This document shows positions 38,601 to 45,383 of a stretch of 64,000 nt of DNA, one piece after another. The position numbers and the translations under genes were made by a program. Position 1 is the stretch's first letter. Every line of letters starts with the position of its first letter. This DNA is from Crambe crambe (Eukaryota; Porifera; Demospongiae; Poecilosclerida; Crambeidae), in the NCBI GenBank assembly GCA_963924555.1, contig OZ004583.1, positions 6,772,582 to 6,836,581 on the forward strand. The letters are read 5' to 3'. The notes below the pieces were generated by a model that had not been told where the DNA came from, did no database searches, and saw only the letters and a list, made by a program, of their open reading frames with translations.

Positions 38601-39162
38601 AATCAATGGAACTGGAAAAAATTGATAATTGGTTTATTATTATTTTTTGTAGTTGGATAGTGAAGGTGTCTCTGGGTCCCACAGTTGATGATGCTGACAT
38701 TGAAGGATTAACAATTAGACAGAATACTATCATTTAGCTACATGTAATAATTATGATTTCCCAATGCTATCATGTAGTATTAATTAATTTTACCTATGTA
38801 TTGAAAATTTAATGCAATAGCACTCTTTGTGCCTGTGCTTCCACAACTGATATCGTTTCCTCCAAGTATTACTAAGGCAGACAAGTTGGCAGTTAGAGTA
38901 GAGTAGAAATTTCCTCTATCACGATTGCTTACACTGTAGGAAGCATTCATTATCTGAATCATCACCACCTCTCTCCAGGGGGACGATACTAGTGTCTCAT
39001 TGTATGGAAACTGATGGTCAGGGTCATATGGATAAGCAGCTATTATGTCATCATTGATGAACCATCTCAGTGTTGTGGATGGTAGGTCCACAGCAGTGCA
39101 GTTAAATGTCACTTGAGGACAAATCCCAGATGATGATGTATTAGGAGATAATTGAACAGAAG
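5667..39162 (-). CDS. Gene 2: Ig/FN3 three-pass receptor with three FYVE fingers and expanded tail
   Basis: Receptor-like membrane protein with a long cytoplasmic tail. 34 exons were placed by splice site and phase, and their summed length gives 1271 codons including the stop. Extracellular and membrane exons: 38794-39162, 38526-38611, 38244-38469, 37909-38202, 37728-37847, 37553-37663, 37312-37472. Cytoplasmic: 37156-37188, FYVE1, linker, fourteen cassette exons, FYVE2, four more small exons, FYVE3, and the end DNSSKEETTV. The signal-peptide exon was not found upstream. The first FN3 exon is lost. Introns hold many transposons, which accounts for the 33 kb span. The long model could in principle be two genes, but every junction is phase-compatible and FYVE2/FYVE3 match the paralogues' order. 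Confidence 0.72.
5871..6273 (-). CDS. Gene 2 FYVE finger 3 (two exons)
   Basis: Exons 6151-6273 and 5871-5970 supply eight cysteines in four pairs (VCHAC, YCRAC, VCEKC, VCPKC), split by a phase 0 intron after the fourth cysteine. The basic patch is reduced to SREYCRACGK, the WxxD motif is replaced by ELDI, and the RVC motif by MVC. Zinc binding is likely; PI3P binding is doubtful. Confidence 0.78.
6509..6592 (-). CDS. Gene 2 cassette exon, E class
   Basis: 28 codons, phase 0-0, starting ETPHDTNQVEVTD. It follows the E-class pattern ETxxD...VTDT...Q-N with a GTGATT donor. Low complexity, charged, presumably a flexible cytoplasmic linker. Confidence 0.68.
7409..7722. mobile_element. Inverted-repeat element, 52-base arms
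   Basis: Arms at about 7409-7460 and 7670-7722 (ttcttctaaatgaaagagtg... and its complement) are nearly perfect. Inside, two diverged copies of a 'gctctgctaactgtca' segment lie in tandem. No coding capacity, so a MITE in a gene 2 intron. Confidence 0.75.
7806..7874 (-). CDS. Gene 2 cassette exon, D class
   Basis: 23 codons, phase 0-0, starting DGGPKESENQEQK and ending NTSK. It fits the D-class pattern (D-x-x-P-x-E-S-x-N-Q). Its acceptor lies 20 bases from a C24 tract (G24 on the plus strand, 7894-7917), which would act in the polypyrimidine region. Confidence 0.68.
7894..7917. repeat. G24 homopolymer
   Basis: 24 consecutive G on the plus strand, C on the transcribed message. One of five such tracts in the window. 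Confidence 0.9.
8596..8886. mobile_element. Palindromic MITE
   Basis: Arms of about 88 bases at 8596-8684 and 8799-8886 (ttctcataaaattagcttat...ctagccttcatcagggtgat and complement), with a second inner palindrome around gcgcacatgcatat. No open frame of interest. Confidence 0.8.
8981..9061 (-). CDS. Gene 2 cassette exon, E class
   Basis: 27 codons, phase 0-0, EVPRDPPSFESTGSG... ending QPQK before GTGAGT. The DPP core is shared with five other E exons of this gene. Confidence 0.7.
9575..9624 (-). CDS. Gene 2 short exon after FYVE2
   Basis: 50 bases, phase 1-0, encoding GIKIVANTVTEESETEE between CAG and a GTATGT donor. It occupies the position of the Ser/Pro linker that follows FYVE1 and restores phase 0. 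Confidence 0.65.
9679..10439 (-). CDS. Gene 2 FYVE finger 2, canonical (two exons)
   Basis: Exons 10317-10439 and 9679-9781. Alone among the fingers here it keeps all three FYVE signatures: WNPD (the WxxD motif), GKRHHCRACGK (R+HHCRxCG basic patch) and QRVCSLCY (the RVC motif), with all eight zinc-binding cysteines and the LPY turn. By family knowledge this predicts PI3P binding and endosomal membrane contact. The split after CRACGK in phase 0 is the same as in the other fingers. Confidence 0.88.
11021..11137 (-). CDS. Gene 2 cassette exon, E class
   Basis: 39 codons, phase 0-0, starting ETSADSPNPEV and ending TEKSHE before GTGAGC. It is the last cassette before FYVE2 and longer than most E exons; its tail resembles that of 19717-19821 (NxTTEK). 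Confidence 0.7.
11792..11902 (-). CDS. Gene 2 cassette exon, D class
   Basis: 37 codons, phase 0-0, DERPDESGNQKQ...LIDKVKIM...SETPK. It combines the DERPDESG start with the IDKVK core seen at 13477 and 20121. An inverted fragment of this exon sits at 50590-50652. Confidence 0.7.
12275..12355 (-). CDS. Gene 2 cassette exon, E class
   Basis: 27 codons, phase 0-0, ETSQDPPNPTDVTNTD... ending NGTAEE. It is a near copy of 16788-16868, and their flanking introns match too, so exon and introns were duplicated together. Confidence 0.72.
12420..12676. mobile_element. MITE family A copy
   Basis: Shares the inverted ends 'gtagggatgaccattgctca' and 'tgagcaatggtcatcc' and the inner 'gggatcaatct...ccagccaacaatcccta' with copies at 16925, 31375 and 33461. 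Confidence 0.75.
12690..13045. mobile_element. MITE family B copy, inverted and partial
   Basis: Contains 'gcgatttacctgcttgc', 'ggtctgcac..tgtagtaggc', 'gtctaagtgggggaactag' and the hairpin end agagagagctatctttctctctgat. It matches 32726-32975, 33766-33990 and 39475-40000. Confidence 0.7.
13071..13142 (-). CDS. Gene 2 cassette exon, D class (tentative donor)
   Basis: 24 codons starting DERPDESGREER and ending KQKAG before a weak GTTACT donor in phase 0. Without splicing the frame stops a few codons later. The class match is clear, the donor is not, so this exon may be skipped or degenerate. Confidence 0.5.
13477..13539 (-). CDS. Gene 2 cassette exon, D class
   Basis: 21 codons, phase 0-0, DEPGIFDKVKAGVIDFFSGPK. 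It is a shortened version of the exon at 20121-20207. Confidence 0.7.
13849..15113. mobile_element. TIR element with a captured coding piece
   Basis: Ends cactgtaaaaaactgtgtg and its complement ...tttttttacagtgtg form terminal inverted repeats of about 20 bases, with CACAC-rich subterminal DNA. A plus-strand frame lies inside (14510-14803). No transposase is visible, so it is non-autonomous. Confidence 0.65.
14510..14803 (+). pseudogene. Gene fragment inside the 13.8-15.1 kb element
   Basis: 97 codons with a smooth protein-like composition (LAPSLMFIGRLGNVREVFLV, LVLLAAYYSYNMSYPPG, FLEYIIL) ending in a stop. The 'LAAYYxxNxxYPxG' pattern resembles the C-terminus of uncharacterised proteins common in fish and invertebrates, but this is from memory and I would not name it. 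Its N-terminal part is missing, so it looks like a captured 3' exon. Confidence 0.45.
16788..16868 (-). CDS. Gene 2 cassette exon, E class
   Basis: 27 codons, phase 0-0, KMSHDPPNLTDVTNTE... ending SGTTEE before GTGAGT. It arose with 12275-12355 by segmental duplication. Confidence 0.7.
16925..17190. mobile_element. MITE family A copy
   Basis: Same inverted-end structure as 12420-12676 and at the same place relative to the duplicated E exon, so it was carried along by the duplication. Confidence 0.72.
17943..18080. repeat. Minisatellite, about four units
   Basis: Four copies of '(g)gcaactggatgctgtgatcc(t)gct' spaced 36-55 bases apart with ATTATTT-rich spacers. Confidence 0.8.
18174..19208. 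repeat. Large palindrome with diverged arms
   Basis: The left arm (18174-18555) and right arm (18851-19208) are reverse complements with scattered differences, for example gccattttcatctgg against ccagatgaaaatggc at the outer ends. The loop (18589-18780) recurs in direct orientation just outside the right arm (19210-19395), giving an arm-loop-arm-loop layout. Confidence 0.8.
19717..19821 (-). CDS. Gene 2 cassette exon, E class
   Basis: 35 codons, phase 0-0, ETSHDPPNSTDVTNIPDDSH... ending TTEKPPK before GTGAGC. Confidence 0.72.
20121..20207 (-). CDS. Gene 2 cassette exon, D class
   Basis: 29 codons, phase 0-0, DEPGVLDKVKAGVTRVAGAI... ending SEAPK. It may form an amphipathic helix (DKVKAGVTRVAGAIDHIF). 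Confidence 0.72.
20710..20805 (-). CDS. Gene 2 cassette exon, N class
   Basis: 32 codons, phase 0-0, NKGAALDHKEPQQNSNEG... ending CRELIQ before GTAAGG. Confidence 0.65.
21180..22470 (+). mobile_element. Ty3/gypsy-type integrase relic
   Basis: Broken plus-strand fragments of a retroelement integrase lie antisense in a gene 2 intron. They include a zinc-finger-side fragment with RREISLAHKGHQG-like spacing near 21630, the catalytic core start (HVDFCGPFP near 21825 and IDPYSRFPEVE near 21875) and the core end (ATPHCTTGFSPAQFLFNR near 22165-22215). Several frameshifts and stops separate them. No LTRs were recognised. It is an inactive remnant. Confidence 0.8.
22485..22816. mobile_element. MITE with pogo/Tigger-like ends
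   Basis: The outer ends cagtgtaacctcgattatc and gataaccgaggttcgactg are inverted repeats, and 'cacttatccgg' recurs inside. It lies directly behind the integrase relic. An inverted fragment occurs at 40300-40465. The superfamily is inferred from the end sequence only. Confidence 0.65.
23155..23575 (+). repeat. Repeat shared with 54385-54640
   Basis: Both loci share, in the same orientation, 'gaagtatattctacc', 'gtgaagatttaaagc' and 'ctgtaaagaaagagagaacaagtggctgaaattctttgag'. The copy here has a frame reading NPVLPDKDVSREDLKL, which could be a captured coding tail; I do not recognise it. Confidence 0.55.
24023..24121 (-). CDS. Gene 2 cassette exon, T class
   Basis: 33 codons, phase 0-0, KEGTPEEFVIIEKDSQNQK... 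ending PPQITEQ. It and its flanks duplicate the 30538-30624 exon. Confidence 0.72.
24470..25175. repeat. Direct repeats of about 270 bases
   Basis: Two consecutive copies (from 24672 and 24940) of 'attgtaggcgcttg...tctaagtgcttgtggtaagta...ggttggaaccac...catgactcttgtctctgac'. Further copies lie at 31740-31915 and, diverged, at 40520-40700 and 41680-41850. Confidence 0.7.
25198..25362. mobile_element. Small MITE with pogo-like ends
   Basis: Starts tacagtggaacccctaaatg and ends gcatttagaggttctta, an imperfect inverted repeat; the inner part repeats 'gacacttttt'. Confidence 0.5.
26360..26610. mobile_element. MITE with GAAGTAGGGATAG ends and a C34 run
   Basis: Inverted ends gtgaagtagggatagccata and actatccctacttcac enclose about 200 bases; a C34 homopolymer (26572-26605) follows directly. 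A diverged third end lies at 26612-26640. Confidence 0.6.
26718..26801 (-). CDS. Gene 2 cassette exon, E class
   Basis: 28 codons, phase 0-0 if the GTACAT donor is used, EAFLNASAENGSADNQNGTT... The DNQNGTT core matches the E exon at 28417 and gene 3's 51171. Confidence 0.62.
27035..27106 (-). CDS. Gene 2 cassette exon, N class
   Basis: 24 codons, phase 0-0, NKDKELGDGVSKRLLEVYQ... ending KTPK before GTAAGT. Short charged helix-like segment. Confidence 0.7.
27107..28416. other. Gene 2 intron without recognised features
   Basis: AT-rich DNA with no supported exon, TIR element or RNA gene. Confidence 0.5.
28417..28521 (-). CDS. Gene 2 cassette exon, E class
   Basis: 35 codons, phase 0-0, ETSHARDHSNLTGIG... 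GNQDGTTKQQPQQK before GTGAGT. Glutamine-rich end. Confidence 0.7.
29886..29996 (-). pseudogene. Gene 2 possible alternative last exon, damaged
   Basis: Homologue of gene 3's tail exon (51702-51830). From an AG at 29997 the frame gives EPERVYDHTSHNTNKK... SDYSSLETLNKK and a stop. The stretch matching the NPNY motif lies just upstream (PNYS readable) but is preceded by an in-frame TAA, so the full exon cannot be used. A shorter version could still be spliced, because a CTAAC branch-like site precedes the AG. Ordered after the T exon on the message. Confidence 0.5.
30538..30624 (-). CDS. Gene 2 cassette exon, T class
   Basis: 29 codons, phase 0-0, TSEEFVMVDDSQNQQ... ending AAQITEQ. First cassette after the Ser/Pro linker; partner of 24023-24121. 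Confidence 0.72.
31375..31530. mobile_element. MITE family A, left half only
   Basis: Matches the first half of the full element at 33461-33760 and stops near the centre, where another repeat family (from 31540) begins. Confidence 0.65.
31955..32623. mobile_element. DNA element with 33-base TIRs
   Basis: Ends gtgaccggctctgggaaaac...tccggtg match with one difference over 33 bases and are flanked by ATAT on both sides, a possible target duplication. No transposase frame inside. It is inserted in the gene 2 intron within another repeat. Confidence 0.82.
32726..33995. mobile_element. Nested palindromic MITEs (B around A)
   Basis: Outer arms 32745-32975 and 33766-33990 are inverted copies of family B, with a GC-rich tip (gactcggacggccgcgcgcg). 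Between them lies a complete family A element (33461-33760), itself an almost perfect 300-base palindrome. Confidence 0.8.
33461..33760. mobile_element. MITE family A, full length
   Basis: Begins caagtaagggaaaaagcatt and ends with its complement. Both halves contain gtagggatgaccactgctc and gggatcaatcttttgttctg in opposite orientation. It serves as the reference copy for the partial ones. Confidence 0.85.
34191..34901. repeat. 142-base tandem array, five units
   Basis: Units start at 34191, 34334, 34476, 34618 and 34760 (aaaattagaaaaaataatgg). The middle copies are essentially identical; the last carries a few changes (gtcactgatttc). Each unit holds the GTAGGGATGACC motif and 'tttttttgcaggtaaatgat', which looks like a plus-strand acceptor fused to a donor. 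Confidence 0.92.
35749..35915 (-). CDS. Gene 2 Ser/Pro/Gln linker exon
   Basis: Phase 1-0 exon following FYVE1: GDIQVYGPGSSRFYQPTSSQ... rich in S, T, P and Q. A GTACGT donor after KLLT keeps phase 0; if it is not spliced, a TGA at 35740 would end the protein after LLTVR, giving a short isoform with one FYVE finger. Confidence 0.68.
36385..36981 (-). CDS. Gene 2 FYVE finger 1 (two exons)
   Basis: Exons 36865-36981 and 36385-36487. Eight cysteines (KCQQC, YCGAC, FCSVC, VCDSC), the CFCSVCT and NLPYDLKMKQKVCDSCY blocks typical of FYVE. The basic patch is weak (NRPHYCGACGK) and WxxD is absent, so PI3P binding is uncertain. Confidence 0.82.
37156..37188 (-). CDS. Gene 2 micro-exon
   Basis: 33 bases, phase 0-0, IELEEQKNTLD, between the last helix exon and FYVE1. 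Gene 4 has the same micro-exon (61641-61673); gene 3 lacks it. Confidence 0.7.
37312..37847 (-). CDS. Gene 2 three transmembrane exons
   Basis: Exons 37728-37847, 37553-37663 and 37312-37472: helices around GLLIIGIFFLILGILFFLV, VILPIFLWLVSVCLWIAVGG and the one after NTCDSKWQSN. The tail starts YKKAHSKKKMDLHYDNK, a basic cytosolic anchor consistent with the positive-inside rule. Confidence 0.8.
37909..38202 (-). CDS. Gene 2 juxtamembrane module
   Basis: Phase 1-1 exon of 294 bases: TFEDCVTTLLCSSILAEGPC, then YYFQVEVRVNSTIY. The upstream intron is 41 bases and must be spliced, since it is not a multiple of three. Confidence 0.7.
38244..38611 (-). CDS. Gene 2 FN3 domain (two exons)
   Basis: Exons 38526-38611 and 38244-38469: VPLIPEIIIF..., LTVTWQVK, NYTIFLNDSRGG, VSIYAANAFGQSN. 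The only intact FN3 domain in this gene. Confidence 0.75.
38650..38707 (-). pseudogene. Relic of lost first FN3 exon (gene 2)
   Basis: The minus strand still reads FNVSIINCGTQ, matching the YTVSAINCGNQ end of the intact exon, but the front of the exon and both splice sites are gone. Skipping it keeps phase 1. Confidence 0.7.
38794..39162 (-). CDS. Gene 2 Ig-like domain, subtype I
   Basis: Phase 1-1 exon of 369 bases: VTFNCTAVDL and ISCGSTGTK supply the disulfide pair, LRWFINDD the core Trp. Very similar to gene 4, only distantly to genes 1 and 3. Confidence 0.75.
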
Positions 39163-39474
39163 CTAAAAAAAAAATACATGAAGTTTTTCTTCCATGATAT
39201 AAATTATGGCATGTGGAAGCATAATAGTGTATATCAGAGAGTGCACTAGCACTCTCTAAGTAGGGATGGCGGGTCAAAGGTCGTAGGACTGTATAAACTA
39301 AAAACTCTTCTTTCTCTTCTACCCTTACTCTACAGGTTCTCAGAAGGCTACAGTGAATCATTACACCTACAAAGAAGAGAGAAGAATGTTCAAACATCTC
39401 AAATTAATTCGCTAACATACGGGGAAAAAAAACATCTAAAATTGACTTTTGTTCAGTTTATTCATAGTAATATC

Positions 39475-39710
39475 AGAGAGTGCGGTAGCACTCTCTATGT
39501 AGGGATGACTCGGACGGCCGCGCGCGCCACCTATAGACTAATACAAAAGTGAAATTCTACTTCCCCAACTTAGACCTAATAAAAGCTACTGTGAATGATT
39601 ATCCAGCCTACTAGAGCCTACTACAATGTGCAGACCAAGTTTCAGGACCAGGGAGCTTACCGTTTCAGAAATACGGCAAGCAGGTAAATCACTATATTCT
39701 TCTTTTTCTC

Positions 39711-39748
<38 letters not shown>

Positions 39749-40000
39749 TTAGATAACCATATCTCTCAAACCACTCAAGCTACAGCTATGATTTCTGGAC
39801 AAATCCACTCCAAATTCTATGAACTACAATCTTTTCTACTCGTTGATCCTCGAAAGAATCAATGAAAAAAGGAGACACTACGGAGCACAGCACTCGACTA
39901 ATTCAATTAGGAAGCCATCTTTTCTATAATACGCATACGCATGTATTTGATATCTAATAATTATAATATTACTCAGCTATCTCTAGCTCTCTAGCTAGCT
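39475..40000. mobile_element. MITE family B copy
   Basis: Opens with the hairpin atcagagagtgcggtagcac (partner tctct follows), then gtagggatgactcggacggc, and runs through the ATT microsatellite at 39711-39747 to the CTAGCTAGCT region. Same order as 32726-33240. Confidence 0.75.
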
Positions 40001-41629
40001 AGCTCTAGATAATGGACTACACTATCGACTCGGGGATTTTAGATTCACCAATCCAGCTACCGGTAGACTCTATTTCAGCATCTTCGACCTCCAAGTATAG
40101 CTCAACAATAACACAATACCTTGACTCGTTGCTATGCTATTGGAGAACTATTCTTCTTCTATCTGTCACAATAATTCTGCAAACTACTGTATAATTTATA
40201 GATACATGCAATCCTAACAAGCAATACCACAAGTAATTGCAGTGATCCAGCGCAGGGAGTGAGCTGATTCTCAGGTCATGACTCTTTTTAAAGCTACTAC
40301 TAACAGCTTAGAACAGTGTAGTTGTTATGCAGTTGTTAATTATGTGCCCGTGCAAAGCACTCTCAGAAAATAACGTTAGTTAAAATGCTTGTAGTACATG
40401 TATTAATCACATCTAGGGATAATCGAGGTTCCAGATAAACCAGATGTTCCAGATAAACCGTAGGTTATGCGGCATGCTCCAATTGTAATTGATTGATTTC
40501 TACATCACTTTGTTTAGGCTTATCTAAGTGGATTGTAGGCACTAGACATGTCTAAGTGCTTTGTGGTAAGTACTTGGCTTTCTATGCATGCAGCTGCCTG
40601 CCACTTACATAACTCAACAGCAAAGCACAAATGCTCAACATTTTTGGGCAGCAGGCACAAGGCTTATCTAAGTGGCTTGTAGGCACTAGGCTTATCTACA
40701 GTCTACACTAAGAGCCACTATAATTGGGTACTCAGGAATGTACATTATCAGCAACCACAAAACAAACCAGCATGACGGTATGAAGTTTCATAACATTCAC
40801 GTGAACAACTATAATTCTGTCGCTAAAATTATCTGAGACATGAACAACAAAGGATTATGGCACACCACGAAATTCGCAAAGTATCATCACAGTGCCACAC
40901 CTACCAATGACGTTTCTAGGCAATGTTTTGGGAGGAGATGAGCCAGAAAACCAGTTGATATCTCTAATTCTGGACAGGTAGGAGTTACTATGGTAGTATA
41001 ATACTATAGTATTGAGGTCAGGGATGATGTCATCCAAAAATGAAGTGCCACTGACCTTTTGCTGCACGTTGCACAGTCTACTGAAAATTAGGAAAATGGA
41101 CGGAGGCCGTGTAGCAAGGATGTTATAAGCCTAAAGTCATTAGTCATAGAGGGCCAACTATAGTATGCAGTGATACTAGTGGGTCTAATCTAGACTGCTG
41201 TGGAGCTATAAAAGATTTGAAGTTAGTTTTGAGTATGCTAGTTCGTGGTTAAAAAGTGGTGTTTTTGTCACTATTTGTGACCGTGTATCTCGAAGCACGA
41301 AGTAGGATACTGAAAAGTTTCAAAGGTATGTTGAAATATGAAGTATGGACTACCTCTCAGCAAAGAGTCAAGATCAGGAAAGCGTTTGCTGCAACTTGCA
41401 CAGTCAACCCAAGTCACTGCCCTCGAGTAAATTCACCTCTAGAACTGCCTCGTTTTTCGATGGAATATTCAAGTAAAACGTCATTTAAGTGGCGTAGATT
41501 ATAGATCAACTATTATTTTTGTTGTTATTGAAATAAGAAATGATAAAATATGATACAATGAAAGTTATGATATAAAATATAGAGACATATTGAATGAGCA
41601 AAACGTGTCCTATTGCTTAATACAAGCCT

Positions 41630-41653
41630 CCCCCCCCCCCCCCCCCCCCCCCC
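41630..41653. repeat. C24 homopolymer
   Basis: 24 consecutive C on the plus strand, with no inverted repeat around it. Confidence 0.88.
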
Positions 41654-43969
41654 AGTTGTAACCTTTGTACCTTGCTCTTAGCGTAGACTGTCTAAGTGCT
41701 TTGAGGTAAGCATTACAGTTTTCTATGTATGTGGCTGCCTGCCACTTACATAATAAACTCACATCAGGAGTTGAAAGCACACATTAATACCTATCAGCAT
41801 AAAAGCCTATAGGAATACTTGCTCGCTGTGACTCAAATGTTGTACATTGCCCTAGTACATACACTCGAAGTGCACTCTTCAAATTTTGTATTTTGTTATA
41901 GTGAAGAAACCTTTATTTTGGAAATAATACCTATAGTACAACTGAAACTTACATTTTACAATCTGTGAGTTTATAATCACAATCACGATAGAGAGTATAA
42001 ACATCAGATTCTATGTTTAAAATACAGATAATCATAATGATAGCCAGCACATTGCTACTGAATATGATATGTAAACACTGTGGGGCTAGTATAAACAAAG
42101 AGATACTGTCCATTGCAGGTTGGTTGTCAGGAAGGTTAGGGGAATAGGTGGATACAGTTTGTCCTATGGCTTACACAACTGCATGGATTGAATAGGACAT
42201 AAAGGATCAGGTTTCTTAGGTCCTTGTGAGCCACTACCTATTTTTCATTCCTTACAGACAACCATCCTGAAATCTACATGTTATTTTCAACAGCATATAA
42301 ATTACTAAATGCGTACCCTCCAAAAAAAGAGAGAGTCTAGGGACAAAACTACGTATCCCAAGGAATGTACGTTTCAATAATTAATTAAAAGTTGCTGCAG
42401 GATTAGAAAACTGGTTATGTCCCAAGGAAGACCCTGTAATTTTTGGAGGGGTGGCAGCGCCAGACTGACCAATATCATCAGTTAGTTTATAGCAACATTT
42501 ATAAAAAAAAGAACAGCCACGTAATACTGATGATTAGCTATTATTGCCTAACTTTAAAACATGTACCTTGCTACATAACATGTTTACTTGTTTCACACAC
42601 ACTATGATAATACAACTTCCCAACTAAGCTACTTTGACTCTCCTGCATGGAGAAGGAGTTACCCACTGAATTTCTGGATAAAACCATGGAAATTCCCTTA
42701 TGCACAATTTATACGCCCATTTATGGTAAGTATAAATACTATCATGTCATATCTACAGGTGACCTCGGGTATATTTTCAGAGTAGAGATTTCAATAATGA
42801 ACTTCTGTGCATGTAGGTAGCTACCTGGTGCAACAATAGTAGCTATGCAACAGTGAACATTTACAATACAATTGTGTTTCACTCCATACATAATATATTT
42901 GGTGTAGAGATAGTCTAACCAAACACATGCCCAAAGACTATCAGATTTCAAATACACCATTATATAAGACTTAGAGTTAATTTTGATAATCACTTGTCTA
43001 TTAACTAAACTTTGATCTCATGAATACATAGCACATGCACCACACATGTGCTGACTAAGGATAATGAATACTGATAGATAGCAATGAATATGAGTATTTA
43101 CTTAGGGAGTTGACTGACAACAGGTGTATGTCAATAGATCATTGCACGTGATGGTAAACTAAAGGAGTATAACAATAGTGCCATTTTCCCAATTTCTATC
43201 TGATGAGGGTTTATTATTTCAATAATGTACACGTGGCTATCCCTACATATCTATATAGAGATCACTGCTGGGATTTCCCCCACCAAGGGTGTTGCCATGG
43301 CAAGCTTTATGTAGCCATTAGCTACCTCAGAGTTTGTGGATTCTGTAGTAGAAACATGCTAGCTAGCTCAACTGCTTTATAAATGATTGGAAATGGATGA
43401 TACTTTTAAATATCTCCTGCTCATCAGTTATCTGCTCAATATCTGTAATCATTATCGATACTTGCTATAACTGAGGGTTAGCACTTCAGTGCTTTTCATT
43501 GACTTGGTATTGCCTTAGGATGTATGCCTTCAGCCTCTTTATTGGGTGAGCAGGCAATGTGTCATATTGAAATACTATCTTGTTTTTAGCAGAGCTACTT
43601 TGTTCTAAATCCCATGCATTCCATGTATTCATGCAATGCATAGTTATCTCCCGAATACAGCAGCTATTTAAATGGCTTTTGCTCCATCCCTTTGCCCATG
43701 TGTGATTCCTACCTAACCAGGAGAGTCAAGTATAGCGACAGGTTTTCATACAGGGATCTGCATGATAGCACACGAAACATTTTTGCCTATAGCCACACCC
43801 ATTTTTGAATCCACACCTACTTTTCGGTTGAAGAACTATCTTAAGGAAGTAAAAAGTCAGACAACGGTTCTTTGGACTTACACTCCAGCTAGTTGATGCT
43901 GTTACTCAAACAGATGCAGATCAGCTCACCTTGTAGTCTGATATATTTCAGATAGAGTAGGTAATGGTC

Positions 43970-44310
43970 GGCAGTCTGGTGTGCATTATATGGAGTATAG
44001 GCCATATAGTATTACTTTAATGCTCACTTTTTTCAAAGACGGCATGGAATTGAAGGATTTCACTTTTTTATGTGTAATTTTTCAGCTGCTGTGTGCTCGT
44101 AGCTGTTTGAACTGTGGTATGTGCGCTAGCTCCTAGATCAAGGCCTGATGTGCATTATATGGAGTATAGGCCATATAGTATTACTATAACAGGAATGCAC
44201 GTTTTTTTTTTCAAAGATAGCACGGAATGTGTATTTTTTCAGCTGCTGTCTGCTCGTAGCTATTTGAGCTGTGGTAAGTGCGCTAGCTCCTAGATCCAGG
44301 CGTAACAGAC
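43970..44310. repeat. Direct duplication, about 170-base unit
   Basis: 'gtgcattatatggagtatag gccatatagtattact' and 'cagctgctgt.tgctcgtagct' occur twice, at 43980 and 44150. Confidence 0.75.
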
Positions 44311-45129
44311 AAACAGAAAAACGATTACTATAACCCTTGCACATGCGCACTGAGGGTTAATTACTAGTTTCTGGTTCATTGTATGCCTGCTAATTGCGCT
44401 CGCGTGAATTTGAGGACTATGGTTGCGTGCAAACACTTTCAGATCATAATTATGATCTTAACTGGGGAGGCAGTAGCAAAAGAAGTAGAAAAACAGAGGA
44501 CCTCATGCGTGCTGCTGTAAATGCTCTACTAGTTAGCTCCACCAGCCATGCCTTTGATCACTGTAACTGTTATCTCTAAACATTGTATCCTTCTCCCATG
44601 GAAGCTGTAGCAAAATTGAAGCACCAGTAATAGGCAAGATATAAGGATTACTACTTTATGTACACCAAGAAATCATAATGCAACTTCAGAGGAGACTACT
44701 ATTGGAAGTTATTTCGAAGTGACCGCCACAGCCTCAGGTACTGAGGGTCATATCATCTCTCTAAGGCATATCTTGGGCTGATTTTTTTTTTTTTCCAACA
44801 CATACCAAGTAGAAAAAACAGGCAATAAGTCTTATTCATATTTACAATGTATGCTTTTTTTTTTACATTACAGGTGTGTCACCAAGAGAAACTGTCAAGG
44901 CAATAATTATTTTGATCAAAATATTATTTTGTAGCAAGTTAACAGGTGAAAGGTCAGGAAGCACAACTCTACTCTCTCACTAGTGTCCAAGTCACAGATT
45001 ATTGAAGCTGGAAGGCCATAACCTGATAGAAGATAGGAAACACTTCCATAATACAAGCAGTTGATTATGACCTAACTGCTTTTGTCAGCTATTAATACTG
45101 ATGATAGTTAAAGCTGAATAGATACTCAC

Positions 45130-45383
45130 CTGAACCACATAATGCCTGTACACGAGTCTCATCTCTGTCTGCAATCAAGGCTTGCCGCTACAGGAGAAAG
45201 CTAAAGAACTCTGCTTGCATGTGTTCTTAGATTGCATGGTAAAGATCGTCAACTTGGAGACAGTAGTACAATTACCGATGATAGTAGGCCTACAGTTGAC
45301 TAGATACTCACCTGAACCACATAATACCTGTACACACTGCTGCTTAGCAGAGTCTCATCTCTGTCTGTAATCAAGGCTTCCCG
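45130..45383 (-). other. Two exon-like repeats of unknown gene
   Basis: 45312-45383 is a perfect 72-base phase 0-0 frame (REALITDRDETLLSSS...YYVVQ) between AG and GTGAGT on the minus strand. 45130-45187 is a copy with a 14-base deletion. I do not recognise the product; it could be an exon of an unlinked or lost gene, or chance within a tandem repeat. Confidence 0.35.

Noticed and set aside
39282-39397. Possible gene 2 signal peptide (MFEHSSLFFVG)
   Set aside because: Weak hydrophobic core, no proper phase 1 donor, and it overlaps MITE-like sequence.
41256-41504. 82-codon plus-strand frame
   Set aside because: No domain, no splice context, within repeat-rich intergenic DNA.
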